Assembly: GCA_964649145.1 (NCBI GenBank)
Contig: CAZYOQ010000004.1
Coordinates: 26,396 to 90,395 of the forward strand
Length of the DNA stretch: 64,000 bases
From: MGBC163016 sp964649145
Lineage (GTDB): Bacteria > Actinomycetota > Coriobacteriia > Coriobacteriales > Eggerthellaceae
Direction of reading: 5' to 3'
The notes under the pieces were generated by a model, which saw only the letters and a list, made by a program, of their open reading frames with translations, ran no database searches and was not told where the DNA came from. The first letter of the stretch is position 1. Each line of letters starts with the position of its first letter. The position numbers and the translations under genes were made by a program. Positions 17,537-25,847 of this stretch are shown piece by piece.

Positions 17537-19309
17537 ATGAGAAATATTAATCTCAGATACGTTGATGAGGAATACGAAGACGGCTTGCTGGTCAAGTTCG
17601 ACCCTCATGTACCTGATGACTATAACTTTGGCTATGACGTCGTTGACGATATCGCTGTAAATGATCCAGACAGGCGCGCCATGGTCTGGTTGAATCCCGA
17701 AGGCGAGGAACACGTATTTACTTTTGCGGATATGAAGAAGTGGTCTGACAAGACCGCTAACTATCTCATGTCTGTGGGAATCAAAAAGGGCGATATGGTG
17801 CTCGTTATCCTCCGTCGCCATTACCAATTTTGGTTTGTTGCTACGGCTCTTACAAAGATTGGTGCTGTCATGGTGCCTGCGACCTTCATGCTCAAAGAGC
17901 ATGACATGATATATCGCTTGAACGAGGCGAAGATCAAGGCCGTAATTGCCACCGATGCAGGAGACATCGCAGATGTGGTCGATGCTGTAGTTGGCCAATG
18001 CCCTAGTGTCGAGACGCTGATGCTGGTTAATGCTGGCGGCGGCGGGCTTACCCCGCTAGATGAAGACGGTAAGCCTATAGTTGAGGATGGCGCTCTTTGC
18101 GGTGAGGCTTTATCGGGCGAGGAAGGGATATGCGCCCTTCCGGGAAATCGTAGCGGGTGGCTTGATTTCAATACTGGGGTTCGCGAGTCTTCAGATAAAT
18201 TCGAGCGTCAACAGACGAAGGCTGCAGACCCTATGCTAATGTACTTTTCATCAGGCACGTCAGGCAACCCTAAGATGGTTATCCATGACGCCCTGTATTC
18301 CATAGGTCACCTTATGACGGCCAAACACTGGCAAAACGTTCGCCCCGACGGTATACACTTCACTATTGCCGACACAGGTTGGGGGAAGGCCGTTTGGGGC
18401 AAATACTATGGGCAATGGCTCATGGAGGCCTGTGTATTTACCTATGACTTCGACCGTTTCCACGCATCAGAAATTCTTAGTCTAATTGGCAAGTACGGAA
18501 TTACTACCTTCTGTGCTCCTCCTACGATGTACAGGATGATGATGCAGGAGACACTTGAAGACTACGATCTTTCCTCCCTTGAATATTGCGTGACAGCTGG
18601 CGAGGCGCTAAACCCCGACCTTTTCGAGTTCTGGCGCAAGCATACAGGTCTTACTATTTTTGAGGGCTTTGGACAAACGGAAACCCCGCTTACCATCGGC
18701 AACCTTACCAATAGCAATCCTCGTTCGGGCTCTATGGGAAAGCCTGTTCCGCTATATAATGTTTCTATCCTTCGCGAAGATGGATCCAAGTGCGACATCG
18801 GTGAGACTGGAGAGATTTGCATCTCAATTGATCCTCATCCCGCAGGCATCATGATGGAATACTATCGCGATAGTGAAAAGACGAAGTATGCCATGCACGA
18901 CGGGTGGTACCACACGGGAGATACTGCTTGGGAAGACGAGGACGGCTACTATTGGTATGTGGGTCGAAACGATGACGTCATTAAATCTAGTGGCTATCGC
19001 ATAGGCCCATTTGAAATCGAGAGCGTGCTTTTAGAGCATGGCGCCGTAAAAGAGTGCGCCGTCACAGGTGTTCCCGACGAACTTCGAGGATATGCTGTAA
19101 AGGCCACTGTTGTATTGTCAGAGGGATACGAGGAATCAGAGGCACTTACTAAAGAGCTTCAGGATTGGGTTAAACATGAGACCGCTCCTTATAAGTACCC
19201 TCGTATAATCGAATACGTATCGGCGCTTCCAAGAACGGTTAACGGCAAGATCAGGCGAGTTGCTATTCGCGAGAAGGATGCCGATAAACAAATTGACGGG
19301 CTGGTTTAG
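17537..19309 (+). CDS. AMP-forming acyl-CoA synthetase
   Basis: 590-residue ANL-superfamily enzyme activating a carboxylic acid to its CoA thioester via an acyl-adenylate. Motifs in order: phosphate-binding YFSSGTSGNPKMV, GFGQTETP, the hinge region YVGRNDDVIKSSGYRIGPFE, and catalytic Lys in PRTVNGKIRR. I start at ATG 17537, 6 nt after GGAGG, rather than at the TTG one codon earlier. The neighbouring 2-oxoacid:ferredoxin oxidoreductase genes suggest the substrate is the acid matching that enzyme's acyl-CoA (for example branched-chain or aromatic). The pair could run toward acid plus ATP in fermentation, or toward the 2-oxoacid by reductive carboxylation. Medium-chain acyl-CoA ligase is the closest by eye. 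Confidence 0.85.
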   Translation: MRNINLRYVDEEYEDGLLVKFDPHVPDDYNFGYDVVDDIAVNDPDRRAMVWLNPEGEEHVFTFADMKKWSDKTANYLMSVGIKKGDMVLVILRRHYQFWFVATALTKIGAVMVPATFMLKEHDMIYRLNEAKIKAVIATDAGDIADVVDAVVGQCPSVETLMLVNAGGGGLTPLDEDGKPIVEDGALCGEALSGEEGICALPGNRSGWLDFNTGVRESSDKFERQQTKAADPMLMYFSSGTSGNPKMVIHDALYSIGHLMTAKHWQNVRPDGIHFTIADTGWGKAVWGKYYGQWLMEACVFTYDFDRFHASEILSLIGKYGITTFCAPPTMYRMMMQETLEDYDLSSLEYCVTAGEALNPDLFEFWRKHTGLTIFEGFGQTETPLTIGNLTNSNPRSGSMGKPVPLYNVSILREDGSKCDIGETGEICISIDPHPAGIMMEYYRDSEKTKYAMHDGWYHTGDTAWEDEDGYYWYVGRNDDVIKSSGYRIGPFEIESVLLEHGAVKECAVTGVPDELRGYAVKATVVLSEGYEESEALTKELQDWVKHETAPYKYPRIIEYVSALPRTVNGKIRRVAIREKDADKQIDGLV

Positions 19310-19344
19310 TAAGTAGAATGCGGTTATAAGTACCAGGAGGGCAT

Positions 19345-19560
19345 ATGAATGAAGTTATCGTAGATGAGTTTTTTTGCAAAGGCTGTGGTCTTTGCACTGC
19401 GGCATGCCCTGTAAAGATTATGGCGCTAGATATGGATGCGCTTACCCCTAAAGGCTACCATCCAGCTATTTGCACCGACATGCAAAAATGCACAGGTTGC
19501 ACGTCATGTGCACTTGTTTGCCCGGATGTGGCCATCAGGGTTTTGAGGGAGGTCAGGTAG
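19345..19560 (+). CDS. 2-oxoacid:ferredoxin oxidoreductase, delta (2x[4Fe-4S] ferredoxin) subunit
   Basis: 71 residues with two CxxCxxCxxxCP clusters (CKGCGLCTAACP and CTGCTSCALVCP). This is the small ferredoxin subunit that carries electrons from the catalytic subunit to external ferredoxin. An AGGAGG site precedes the ATG. The next gene's ATG immediately follows the stop, so expression is coupled. Confidence 0.9.
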   Translation: MNEVIVDEFFCKGCGLCTAACPVKIMALDMDALTPKGYHPAICTDMQKCTGCTSCALVCPDVAIRVLREVR

Positions 19561-20628
19561 ATGTCCGAAAAAATACTCATGAAGGGCAATGAAGCCCTTG
19601 CCGAAGCAGCGATGCGAGCTGGATGTCGCTATTTCTTCGGTTATCCCATCACTCCTCAAACCGAGCTTGCTGCTTACATGTCGAAGAAGATGCCTAAGAT
19701 TGGTGGCACATACCTTCAGGCCGAAAGTGAGATAGCCGCCATCAATATGGTTTATGGTGCTTCCGCAGCAGGGGCTAGAGCTATGACATCGTCATCAAGC
19801 CCTGGAATCTCTTTAAAGACGGAAGGTATTTCTTACATGGCAGGTGCCGACCTTCCAGGCGTCATCATCAACGTGCAGCGCGGCGGACCAGGCCTTGGCT
19901 CCATTCAGCCATCGCAAAGCGATTACTTCCAAGCGACTCGAGCGATGGGACATGGCGATTTCTATCTACCGGTCTATGCGCCTTCAACGGTACAAGAGAT
20001 GGCAGATGTCGCATATACGGCATTCGATATCGCCGATAAGTACAGAACTCCTGTTCTTATCTTGGCAGACGGCATGCTTGGCCAGATGATGGAGCCTGTT
20101 GTAATGCCAAAAGAAATTGACCCAGCTAACCTGCCTTCGAAGCCCTGGGCAACGAATGGAACTAAGGGTAAGCGCCCTCACAATATTGTGAATTCTCTTT
20201 TCCTTGCGGCAGATGTATGCGAGGAAAAGAACCTGGAGCGTTTTAAGAGGTATGAACTCATAAAGCGCGACGAACCAAGAAGCGAGACCTATCTTATCGA
20301 CGACGCGCAAATCGCGCTAGTTGCATATGGTGCATGCGCGAGAGTTTGCCGCACTGTTGTAAATATCGCCCGTGAAAAGGGTATAAAAGCTGGTCTTATT
20401 CGCCCGATCACGCTCTGGCCGTATCCGTATGATGCGATAAAGCAAAGCGCGGCTAAGGTATTCCTTTCGGTTGAAATGAGTATGGGCCAGATGGTCGAAG
20501 ACGTACGCCTTGGTGTTAACGGCAGAGCAGAGGTCGACTTCTTCGGTAGATGCGGCGGCGTGATACCAACTCCTGAAGAGGTGCTTGCCAAGGTCGAGGA
20601 AATTCATGAGAGGCTAGGTGCAAGATAA
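19561..20628 (+). CDS. 2-oxoacid:ferredoxin oxidoreductase, alpha subunit
   Basis: 355 residues. FFGYPITPQTE near the N-terminus is the family hallmark (YPITPxT), followed by QAESEIAAINMVYGASAAGARAMTSSSSPG, typical of the VorB/KorA class, where this subunit binds substrate and CoA. It is part of a four-gene set delta-alpha-beta-gamma with stop/start contacts. The class (2-oxoisovalerate or 2-oxoglutarate type) cannot be fixed by eye. Confidence 0.92.
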   Translation: MSEKILMKGNEALAEAAMRAGCRYFFGYPITPQTELAAYMSKKMPKIGGTYLQAESEIAAINMVYGASAAGARAMTSSSSPGISLKTEGISYMAGADLPGVIINVQRGGPGLGSIQPSQSDYFQATRAMGHGDFYLPVYAPSTVQEMADVAYTAFDIADKYRTPVLILADGMLGQMMEPVVMPKEIDPANLPSKPWATNGTKGKRPHNIVNSLFLAADVCEEKNLERFKRYELIKRDEPRSETYLIDDAQIALVAYGACARVCRTVVNIAREKGIKAGLIRPITLWPYPYDAIKQSAAKVFLSVEMSMGQMVEDVRLGVNGRAEVDFFGRCGGVIPTPEEVLAKVEEIHERLGAR

Positions 20629-21498
20629 ATGCCTGTCAAAGAGAAACGATATACAAAATCTCCTATAAGCGGAAATGAAAAAGAGATAGCCTTTGATCGC
20701 ACACCCTCATATCTTCCTGTGGTTTCGAATTTCTGCCCTGGTTGCCACCACGGCGTCGTAGAGCGTCTTGTGGCTGAATGTATTGACGAGATGGGTATGG
20801 CAGAAAAGACCGTAGGTATCATGCCTGTGGGCTGCTCTGTTATGAGCTATGACTTCTTCGGCTTCGACTGTATTGAGGCTGCACACGGGCGTGCTCCGGC
20901 TGTTGCCACCGGCGTGAAGAGGGTTTTGCCAGACAATCTTGTTTTCGCATATCAAGGAGACGGCGACCTCGCCTCTATAGGCATGGCAGAAACTGTTCAT
21001 GCGGCCACGCGTGGAGAAAACCTAACGATTATCTTTATCAACAACGCAATTTATGGCATGACTGGCGGGCAAATGGCTCCTACGTCTTTGCCTCACCAGG
21101 TCACACAAACCTCCCCTTATGGCAGAGACGCCCATACTGCGGGCTTCCCGATACGCATTTGCGAACTGCTTTCCTCGCTTGATGGCGTTGCATACCTTGA
21201 AAGGGTTAGCGTCGACACACCGAAAAATATCCGCAAAGCGAAGGCAGCGATTCGCAAAGGCTTCGACAACCAGATGCAAAGGCGTGGGTATTCTCTTATA
21301 GAAGTTGTTTGCACATGCCCAACCAACTGGAAGATGGACCCCATTCAGGCCAACGAATGGCTTCGCGAGAACATGCTTACCTATTACCCAAAGGGTGTTT
21401 ATAGGGATATCGTGGCCGATGGTTATGAGACAGCATATGAGGCGGCAATTGATCGCGCAAGCGGCTGCCCGATGGTAAGCGTTGATGGGGGCGAATAA
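20629..21498 (+). CDS. 2-oxoacid:ferredoxin oxidoreductase, beta (TPP-binding) subunit
   Basis: 289 residues. The thiamine-diphosphate motif begins YQGDGDLASIG and ends about 25 residues later in NNAIYGMTGGQ. FCPGCHHG near residue 35 and GCSV near 65 are further family features. This subunit oxidatively decarboxylates the 2-oxoacid. The start directly follows the alpha stop. It lacks an obvious extra ferredoxin domain, as expected since the delta gene is separate. Confidence 0.92.
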   Translation: MPVKEKRYTKSPISGNEKEIAFDRTPSYLPVVSNFCPGCHHGVVERLVAECIDEMGMAEKTVGIMPVGCSVMSYDFFGFDCIEAAHGRAPAVATGVKRVLPDNLVFAYQGDGDLASIGMAETVHAATRGENLTIIFINNAIYGMTGGQMAPTSLPHQVTQTSPYGRDAHTAGFPIRICELLSSLDGVAYLERVSVDTPKNIRKAKAAIRKGFDNQMQRRGYSLIEVVCTCPTNWKMDPIQANEWLRENMLTYYPKGVYRDIVADGYETAYEAAIDRASGCPMVSVDGGE

Positions 21499-21500
21499 AT

Positions 21501-22037
21501 ATGGCGCGTGAGTTGAAGGCCATACTCGCTGGTTTTGGCGGACAAGGCGTTCTTTTTGCCGGTAAAGTCATTGCGAGCGCCGGCTTGATTGAGTCACGAG
21601 AGCTCTCATGGCTTCCGTCATATGGGCCTGAGATGCGCGGCGGCACTGCCAATTGTTCGGTTACGCTCTCTGATGAGCCTATAGGCTCTCCTTTGGTGAC
21701 CGTTCCTAATTGTCTTATCGCGATGAACCAGCCTTCATACGATAAGTTCTGCGATACGGTAAGCCCAGGTGGCGTCATCGTAGTAGATTCGAGCATGGTT
21801 CAAGATATACATGATGTCAAAGGCGTTGCGACATATGCAATCGAGGCAACAAGGCTCGCACAAGATGCTGGGCTTGACGGTCTTGGTAATATAGTGCTCG
21901 TAGGAAAACTATGGGAATGCTTTGAATTCTGTGATAGGAAGACGCTTGATGATGCTATAGATGCAAGCGTTCCTAAATCAAAGGAATGGCTCATAGATAA
22001 GAACAAGCAGGCTTTGCAAATAGGTATCGACGCCTGA
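21501..22037 (+). CDS. 2-oxoacid:ferredoxin oxidoreductase, gamma subunit
   Basis: 178 residues with the family-typical opening LAGFGGQGVLFAGKVIA and SYGPEMRGGTANCSV. It completes the four-subunit enzyme. The gene begins 2 bp after the beta subunit. With gdhA, an acyl-CoA ligase and ferredoxin-type electron flow nearby, amino-acid fermentation is the likely setting (inference). Confidence 0.92.
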   Translation: MARELKAILAGFGGQGVLFAGKVIASAGLIESRELSWLPSYGPEMRGGTANCSVTLSDEPIGSPLVTVPNCLIAMNQPSYDKFCDTVSPGGVIVVDSSMVQDIHDVKGVATYAIEATRLAQDAGLDGLGNIVLVGKLWECFEFCDRKTLDDAIDASVPKSKEWLIDKNKQALQIGIDA

Positions 22038-22046
22038 AGGATATAA

Positions 22047-22877
22047 ATGCTTCCTTACTTCAAAGGCTACACAATCGCAATATGTGTTATCGCTGTCGCT
22101 TTTCCGCTGATAGCATCAAGTGTGTGGCCCCTTTACACAGGGCAGATCATGGCGTCTACCTTAGATGGGCTTGTACTTTTGTTCGCTCTTTTCATCTTTG
22201 GAATGATGATTGGGTATGCCATTTTCTCAAAGTTAGCGAACTCTAAAGTGCAATCGATGCTAGATGCTTACAACACCAACTGCGACCCTGAAAAGCTTAT
22301 CCAGCAAGGCGCCAAGCTTGCATCACAAGCTTCGTATCCCTGCAACCAGGCTATGTCTTGGTTTATGGGCTATTTCGGGCAGGCCTTGCTAGATTCAGAG
22401 AATGTTCAAGAGGCCAAAAACGTGCTTGTCGGATTGCGTCTTAGCATCGACTCCGCCAAAAAGCCTAAAGAAAGGGCAGGAATTCTTGTGAACTACCTTT
22501 CTCTAGAAGAAAAGATGGAAGGTTCTGCGTCTGCCCTTTCGGTTATTGAGGAAGGCCTTGGGTATTGTTCAGGTTTTAGCGACTCGCATTCTATCCAGTA
22601 TCGCGATTACTTAAACTCACAAAAGGAAATACTTGACGACCTTGTTTGTGAGGACGTTAATAAGGCAATTGCTGTATGCGAAAAGATTCGTACAAACAGC
22701 GCCTATCCTATGCGGCTTCGCGTTGAATACGCTTGGATCGAGGCTTCAAAGCTTTATGGAAGCGCTAATAAATTAAAAGAGATATCCTGCTTAAACTTTA
22801 TAGTCGAAAACGGAAACAAGCTTGCAATGGTTTCGCGCGCAAAGACCATGCTTCAAGAATTGCAAAATCAATATTAA
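22047..22877 (+). CDS. Membrane protein with cytoplasmic helical repeats, function unknown
   Basis: 276 residues. Two hydrophobic segments (about 7-28 and 37-60) anchor the protein. The remaining ~210 residues are alpha-helical with a spacing reminiscent of TPR-like helix pairs and no catalytic motif I recognise. It starts 9 bp after the gamma subunit and precedes the pyr leader. It may belong to the end of the oxidoreductase operon by position only. Confidence 0.55.
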   Translation: MLPYFKGYTIAICVIAVAFPLIASSVWPLYTGQIMASTLDGLVLLFALFIFGMMIGYAIFSKLANSKVQSMLDAYNTNCDPEKLIQQGAKLASQASYPCNQAMSWFMGYFGQALLDSENVQEAKNVLVGLRLSIDSAKKPKERAGILVNYLSLEEKMEGSASALSVIEEGLGYCSGFSDSHSIQYRDYLNSQKEILDDLVCEDVNKAIAVCEKIRTNSAYPMRLRVEYAWIEASKLYGSANKLKEISCLNFIVENGNKLAMVSRAKTMLQELQNQY

Positions 22878-22937
22878 TTCTCAAATCACGGCCATATCCA
22901 GCCCATCTTGTTCTATCATGTCCCAAGCCTTTAAAAG

Positions 22938-22953
22938 CGGTACAGAGAGACCG
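22938..22953 (+). promoter_or_regulatory. Candidate PyrR-binding RNA hairpin
   Basis: CGGT (22938-22941) pairs with ACCG (22950-22953) around the loop ACAGAGAG, which contains CAGAGA, the CNGNGA hexaloop signature of PyrR-binding loops. It lies about 75 bp upstream of pyrR, where such a site is expected. Confidence 0.6.
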
Positions 22954-23000
22954 ACAAGGTATTTAAACGAAACTCAAACGCACTAACCTTAGGTCTAATC

Positions 23001-23028
23001 TGTCTCGCCTTAGTTCATGGGAGAGACA
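23001..23028 (+). promoter_or_regulatory. Hairpin sequestering the pyrR ribosome binding site
   Basis: TGTCTC (23001-23006) pairs with GAGACA (23023-23028), which overlaps the GGGAGAG ribosome site just before ATG 23029. GTCTC (23002-23006) can instead pair with GAGAC (22947-22951) inside the upstream PyrR-type loop. The two folds exclude each other, the layout of a translational switch. No T-run follows, so a translational rather than transcriptional mechanism is favoured. Confidence 0.55.
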
Positions 23029-23622
23029 ATGATCCATTCAAGTTCTGAGACTGCCTGCATGACGGCCGAGGATATCGATCGTGCCCTCACGCGCATGGCT
23101 CACGAGATTCTTGAAGCCAACAAGGGTGCTGAAAATCTTGCGCTTGTTGGTATCCTCACTCGTGGCGACTATCTTGCCAAAATGCTCCAAGATCGCATCG
23201 AGACCATTGAGGGCGTTAAGGTCGAATTGGGTGCTCTCGACATCAGCTTTTATCGCGACGATTACAGAACCCACTTCACTCCTGAGGTCTTGTCAACAAG
23301 CATCTCTTTTAGCATCGACTCGAAGATCGTTGTTCTTGTCGATGATGTCCTCTACACCGGGCGCACCATTCGTGCTGCGCTAGATGCTCTGATGGATATC
23401 GGGCGACCGAAGAAGGTCCAGCTCGCAGTTCTAGTTGATAGAGGCCATAGGGAACTTCCTATTCGCGCCGATTTCGTGGGGAAGAACGTTCCTTCTTCTG
23501 AGAACCAAAATGTGCGACTTCTTCTTGAAGAGATTGATGGCGTTCCGTCTGCTGTGGAAATCAGCGACATTGAAGAAGGCTCTCATATAGGGTCTGCTCC
23601 CGTCGGCGGGAAGATGAGGTAG
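23029..23622 (+). CDS. pyrR: Bifunctional pyr operon regulator / uracil phosphoribosyltransferase
   Basis: PyrR binds pyr mRNA in response to UMP/UTP and also converts uracil plus PRPP to UMP. The PRPP motif VVLVDDVLYTGRTIRAALDAL is clear. The N-terminal SSETACMTAEDIDRALTRMAHEI and DISFYRDD are typical PyrR. I choose ATG 23029 (197 residues) because GGGAGAG sits 6 nt upstream; the in-frame ATG 23017 lies before that site. It heads the pyr operon and probably controls it through the leader elements at 22938-23028. Confidence 0.93.
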   Translation: MIHSSSETACMTAEDIDRALTRMAHEILEANKGAENLALVGILTRGDYLAKMLQDRIETIEGVKVELGALDISFYRDDYRTHFTPEVLSTSISFSIDSKIVVLVDDVLYTGRTIRAALDALMDIGRPKKVQLAVLVDRGHRELPIRADFVGKNVPSSENQNVRLLLEEIDGVPSAVEISDIEEGSHIGSAPVGGKMR

Positions 23623-23626
23623 AAAA

Positions 23627-24571
23627 ATGGCTTTTAACCACAAGCACCTCATTGATATCAAAGAATATTCTGCTGACGAGGTAATGCTAATACTAGAAAC
23701 GGCAAAAAGGTTTAGACAGGTAAACGAGCGCAGGATAAAGCAGGTGCCTACGCTAAAGGGCGCCACTATCGTGAATATGTTCAACGAGCCCTCCACACGC
23801 ACGCGGTCATCCTTTGAGATAGCTGAAAAGCGCCTCTCTGCGAATAGCTTAAACTTCGGCGGAACTTCCACATCTACCGTGAAAGGTGAAAGCCTCTCAG
23901 ATACGGTGAAGACGCTTTGTTCTTACAAGGTCGACTTAATAGTTGTTCGCGACTCTCATGCCGGAGTACCTCGAAAAATTGCCGATCTTTCAGGTGTTCA
24001 TGTAATCGATGCGGGGGATGGTAAGCATCAGCATCCAACCCAAGCGCTGCTAGACCTCTATTCCATATGGGAAGCGAAGGGAAGTTTTGAGGGGCTAAAG
24101 GTTGGTATTGTGGGCGACATCTTGCATTCAAGAGTTGCAGGCTCGCTTGTACCAGTGCTTAAGACCATGGGCTCTAACGTTGTCCTTATCGCGCCTCCAA
24201 CCTTGCTGCCTGCTCGGCCAGACGTGCTTGGAGCAGATGCAGCTACATCTGATTTTGATTCCATACTTCCTGATCTCGATGTTGTTTACATGCTAAGAAT
24301 TCAACGCGAACGCTTGGAAGGGGCTCCTTTCCCGTCTCTTCGTGAGTACAACCAACTTTTCGGTCTCAATTCGAAACGTGATAAGTTAATGAAAGACGAC
24401 GCGATTATTTGCCATCCCGGTCCAATAAATAGGGGCGTCGAGCTCGATTCGTTTATGGCCGACAATCTTAAGAGGTCTGTGATACTTGACCAGGTATATG
24501 CGGGAATCCTTGTTCGCATGGCTGCCATGTACCTGTTGCTAGGAGGTTCATCTGATGGCATTGATGCTTAA
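23627..24571 (+). CDS. pyrB: Aspartate carbamoyltransferase catalytic subunit
   Basis: Condenses carbamoyl phosphate and aspartate, the first committed pyrimidine step. 314 residues. The carbamoyl-phosphate loop STRTRSSFE is at about residues 54-62. The HPTQALLDL motif and HPGPINRGVE near the C-terminus are also intact. No pyrI regulatory gene follows, consistent with PyrR control. It starts 4 bp after pyrR and overlaps pyrC by 17 bp. Confidence 0.97.
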   Translation: MAFNHKHLIDIKEYSADEVMLILETAKRFRQVNERRIKQVPTLKGATIVNMFNEPSTRTRSSFEIAEKRLSANSLNFGGTSTSTVKGESLSDTVKTLCSYKVDLIVVRDSHAGVPRKIADLSGVHVIDAGDGKHQHPTQALLDLYSIWEAKGSFEGLKVGIVGDILHSRVAGSLVPVLKTMGSNVVLIAPPTLLPARPDVLGADAATSDFDSILPDLDVVYMLRIQRERLEGAPFPSLREYNQLFGLNSKRDKLMKDDAIICHPGPINRGVELDSFMADNLKRSVILDQVYAGILVRMAAMYLLLGGSSDGIDA

Positions 24572-25847
24572 GAATGCTCGCTGCATTGATCCGCAAGTCG
24601 AGCTTGACGAGGTTTGCGACATTCTGGTGCGCGATGGCAAGATTGTAGACCTTGGTCATGACCTTAAGATGTCTAAAGGTGTAGAACACGACCTTTCAGG
24701 AAAGATTCTTGTTCCTGGCCTTGTTGATATGCATGTACATCTGCGCGACCCAGGTTTCGAGCAGAAGGAAGATATCGCAAGCGGAACCCGAGCTGCGGCT
24801 CATGGCGGTTTTACGGCGGTTTGCGCCATGCCTAACACAAACCCCGTTATCGATGATGCTGTGGGTGTTGAATACGTCAAGGCGCGCGCAAGCGAGGTGG
24901 GCAAGTGCCGCGTGATTGTTTCTGGCGCATGCACCAAAGACCTCAAAGGTGAAATTCTCTCAGACATGGGCGATATGTATGCTCATGGGGCGGTTGCTTT
25001 TACCGATGATGGTAAGGGCATACAAGATAGTGGCATGATGCGCCGTGTTATGGAATATGCCTCGCAGTTTAACTGCCCTGTGATGCCCCATTGCCAAGAT
25101 TCCTCGCTTGTGGGAGACGGGCAAGTAAACGAAGGCGTGGCATCAACTAGGCTTGGCCTTGCTGGATGGCCAAACGAAGGTGAAGAGCTTGAAATTGCCC
25201 GCGATATCGCACTTTGTCGCCTTACAGGGTGTCCTTTGCATATTCAGCACATCACTACGGAACGCGGTATAGAGCTTGTGCGTGCAGCGAAGGAAGAAGG
25301 GCTTCCACTTACGTGTGAGGTTACCCCGCATCATATGTTCTTAAACGAGGATGCCATCACAGATGAATATCCTACTAGCATGAAGGTCAACCCGCCATTG
25401 CGCACATCTAAAGATGCTGAAGCCTTGATTTTTGCCTTAGCGGATGGAACAATCGACTGCATCGTTACCGATCACGCTCCTCATACCGAATGGGAGAAAG
25501 ACCGTGAATTCGAGCTTGCCCCGTTCGGGATGATAGGGCTTGAAACCTCACTTGGGCTTGTCCTTACAAAGCTAGTTTCAACTGGCATCATTGACTTCAA
25601 CAGAATGGTTGAGGTCATGGCGATCAACCCGAGGCGCATACTGTCTCAAAATCCTGTAAGTCTCACCTCTGGAAGTATTGCTGATTTTACGATTTTTGAC
25701 CCTGACGAGAAATGGACAGTCAACAGCTGCGACTTCTACTCCAAGGCGAAGAATAGCGCGTTTTTGGATTGGGAACTTACTGGACGCGCCACCGATGTTT
25801 ACGTTGGCGGATACGCCACAATGAAGGAAGGAAAGGTCGTTGAGTAG
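24555..25847 (+). CDS. pyrC: Dihydroorotase (type I)
   Basis: Cyclises carbamoyl-aspartate to dihydroorotate. 430 residues, class I. Metal ligands are in DMHVHLRDPG (HxH) and the His of HCQD and QHITTE, with the catalytic Asp in TDHAPH. The bridging-ligand position in the PGLVDMHVHLRDPGFEQKED region is acidic (Asp or Glu), not the usual class II lysine. The ATG lies inside pyrB with AGGAGG upstream, so translation is coupled. Confidence 0.96.
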   Translation: MALMLKNARCIDPQVELDEVCDILVRDGKIVDLGHDLKMSKGVEHDLSGKILVPGLVDMHVHLRDPGFEQKEDIASGTRAAAHGGFTAVCAMPNTNPVIDDAVGVEYVKARASEVGKCRVIVSGACTKDLKGEILSDMGDMYAHGAVAFTDDGKGIQDSGMMRRVMEYASQFNCPVMPHCQDSSLVGDGQVNEGVASTRLGLAGWPNEGEELEIARDIALCRLTGCPLHIQHITTERGIELVRAAKEEGLPLTCEVTPHHMFLNEDAITDEYPTSMKVNPPLRTSKDAEALIFALADGTIDCIVTDHAPHTEWEKDREFELAPFGMIGLETSLGLVLTKLVSTGIIDFNRMVEVMAINPRRILSQNPVSLTSGSIADFTIFDPDEKWTVNSCDFYSKAKNSAFLDWELTGRATDVYVGGYATMKEGKVVE

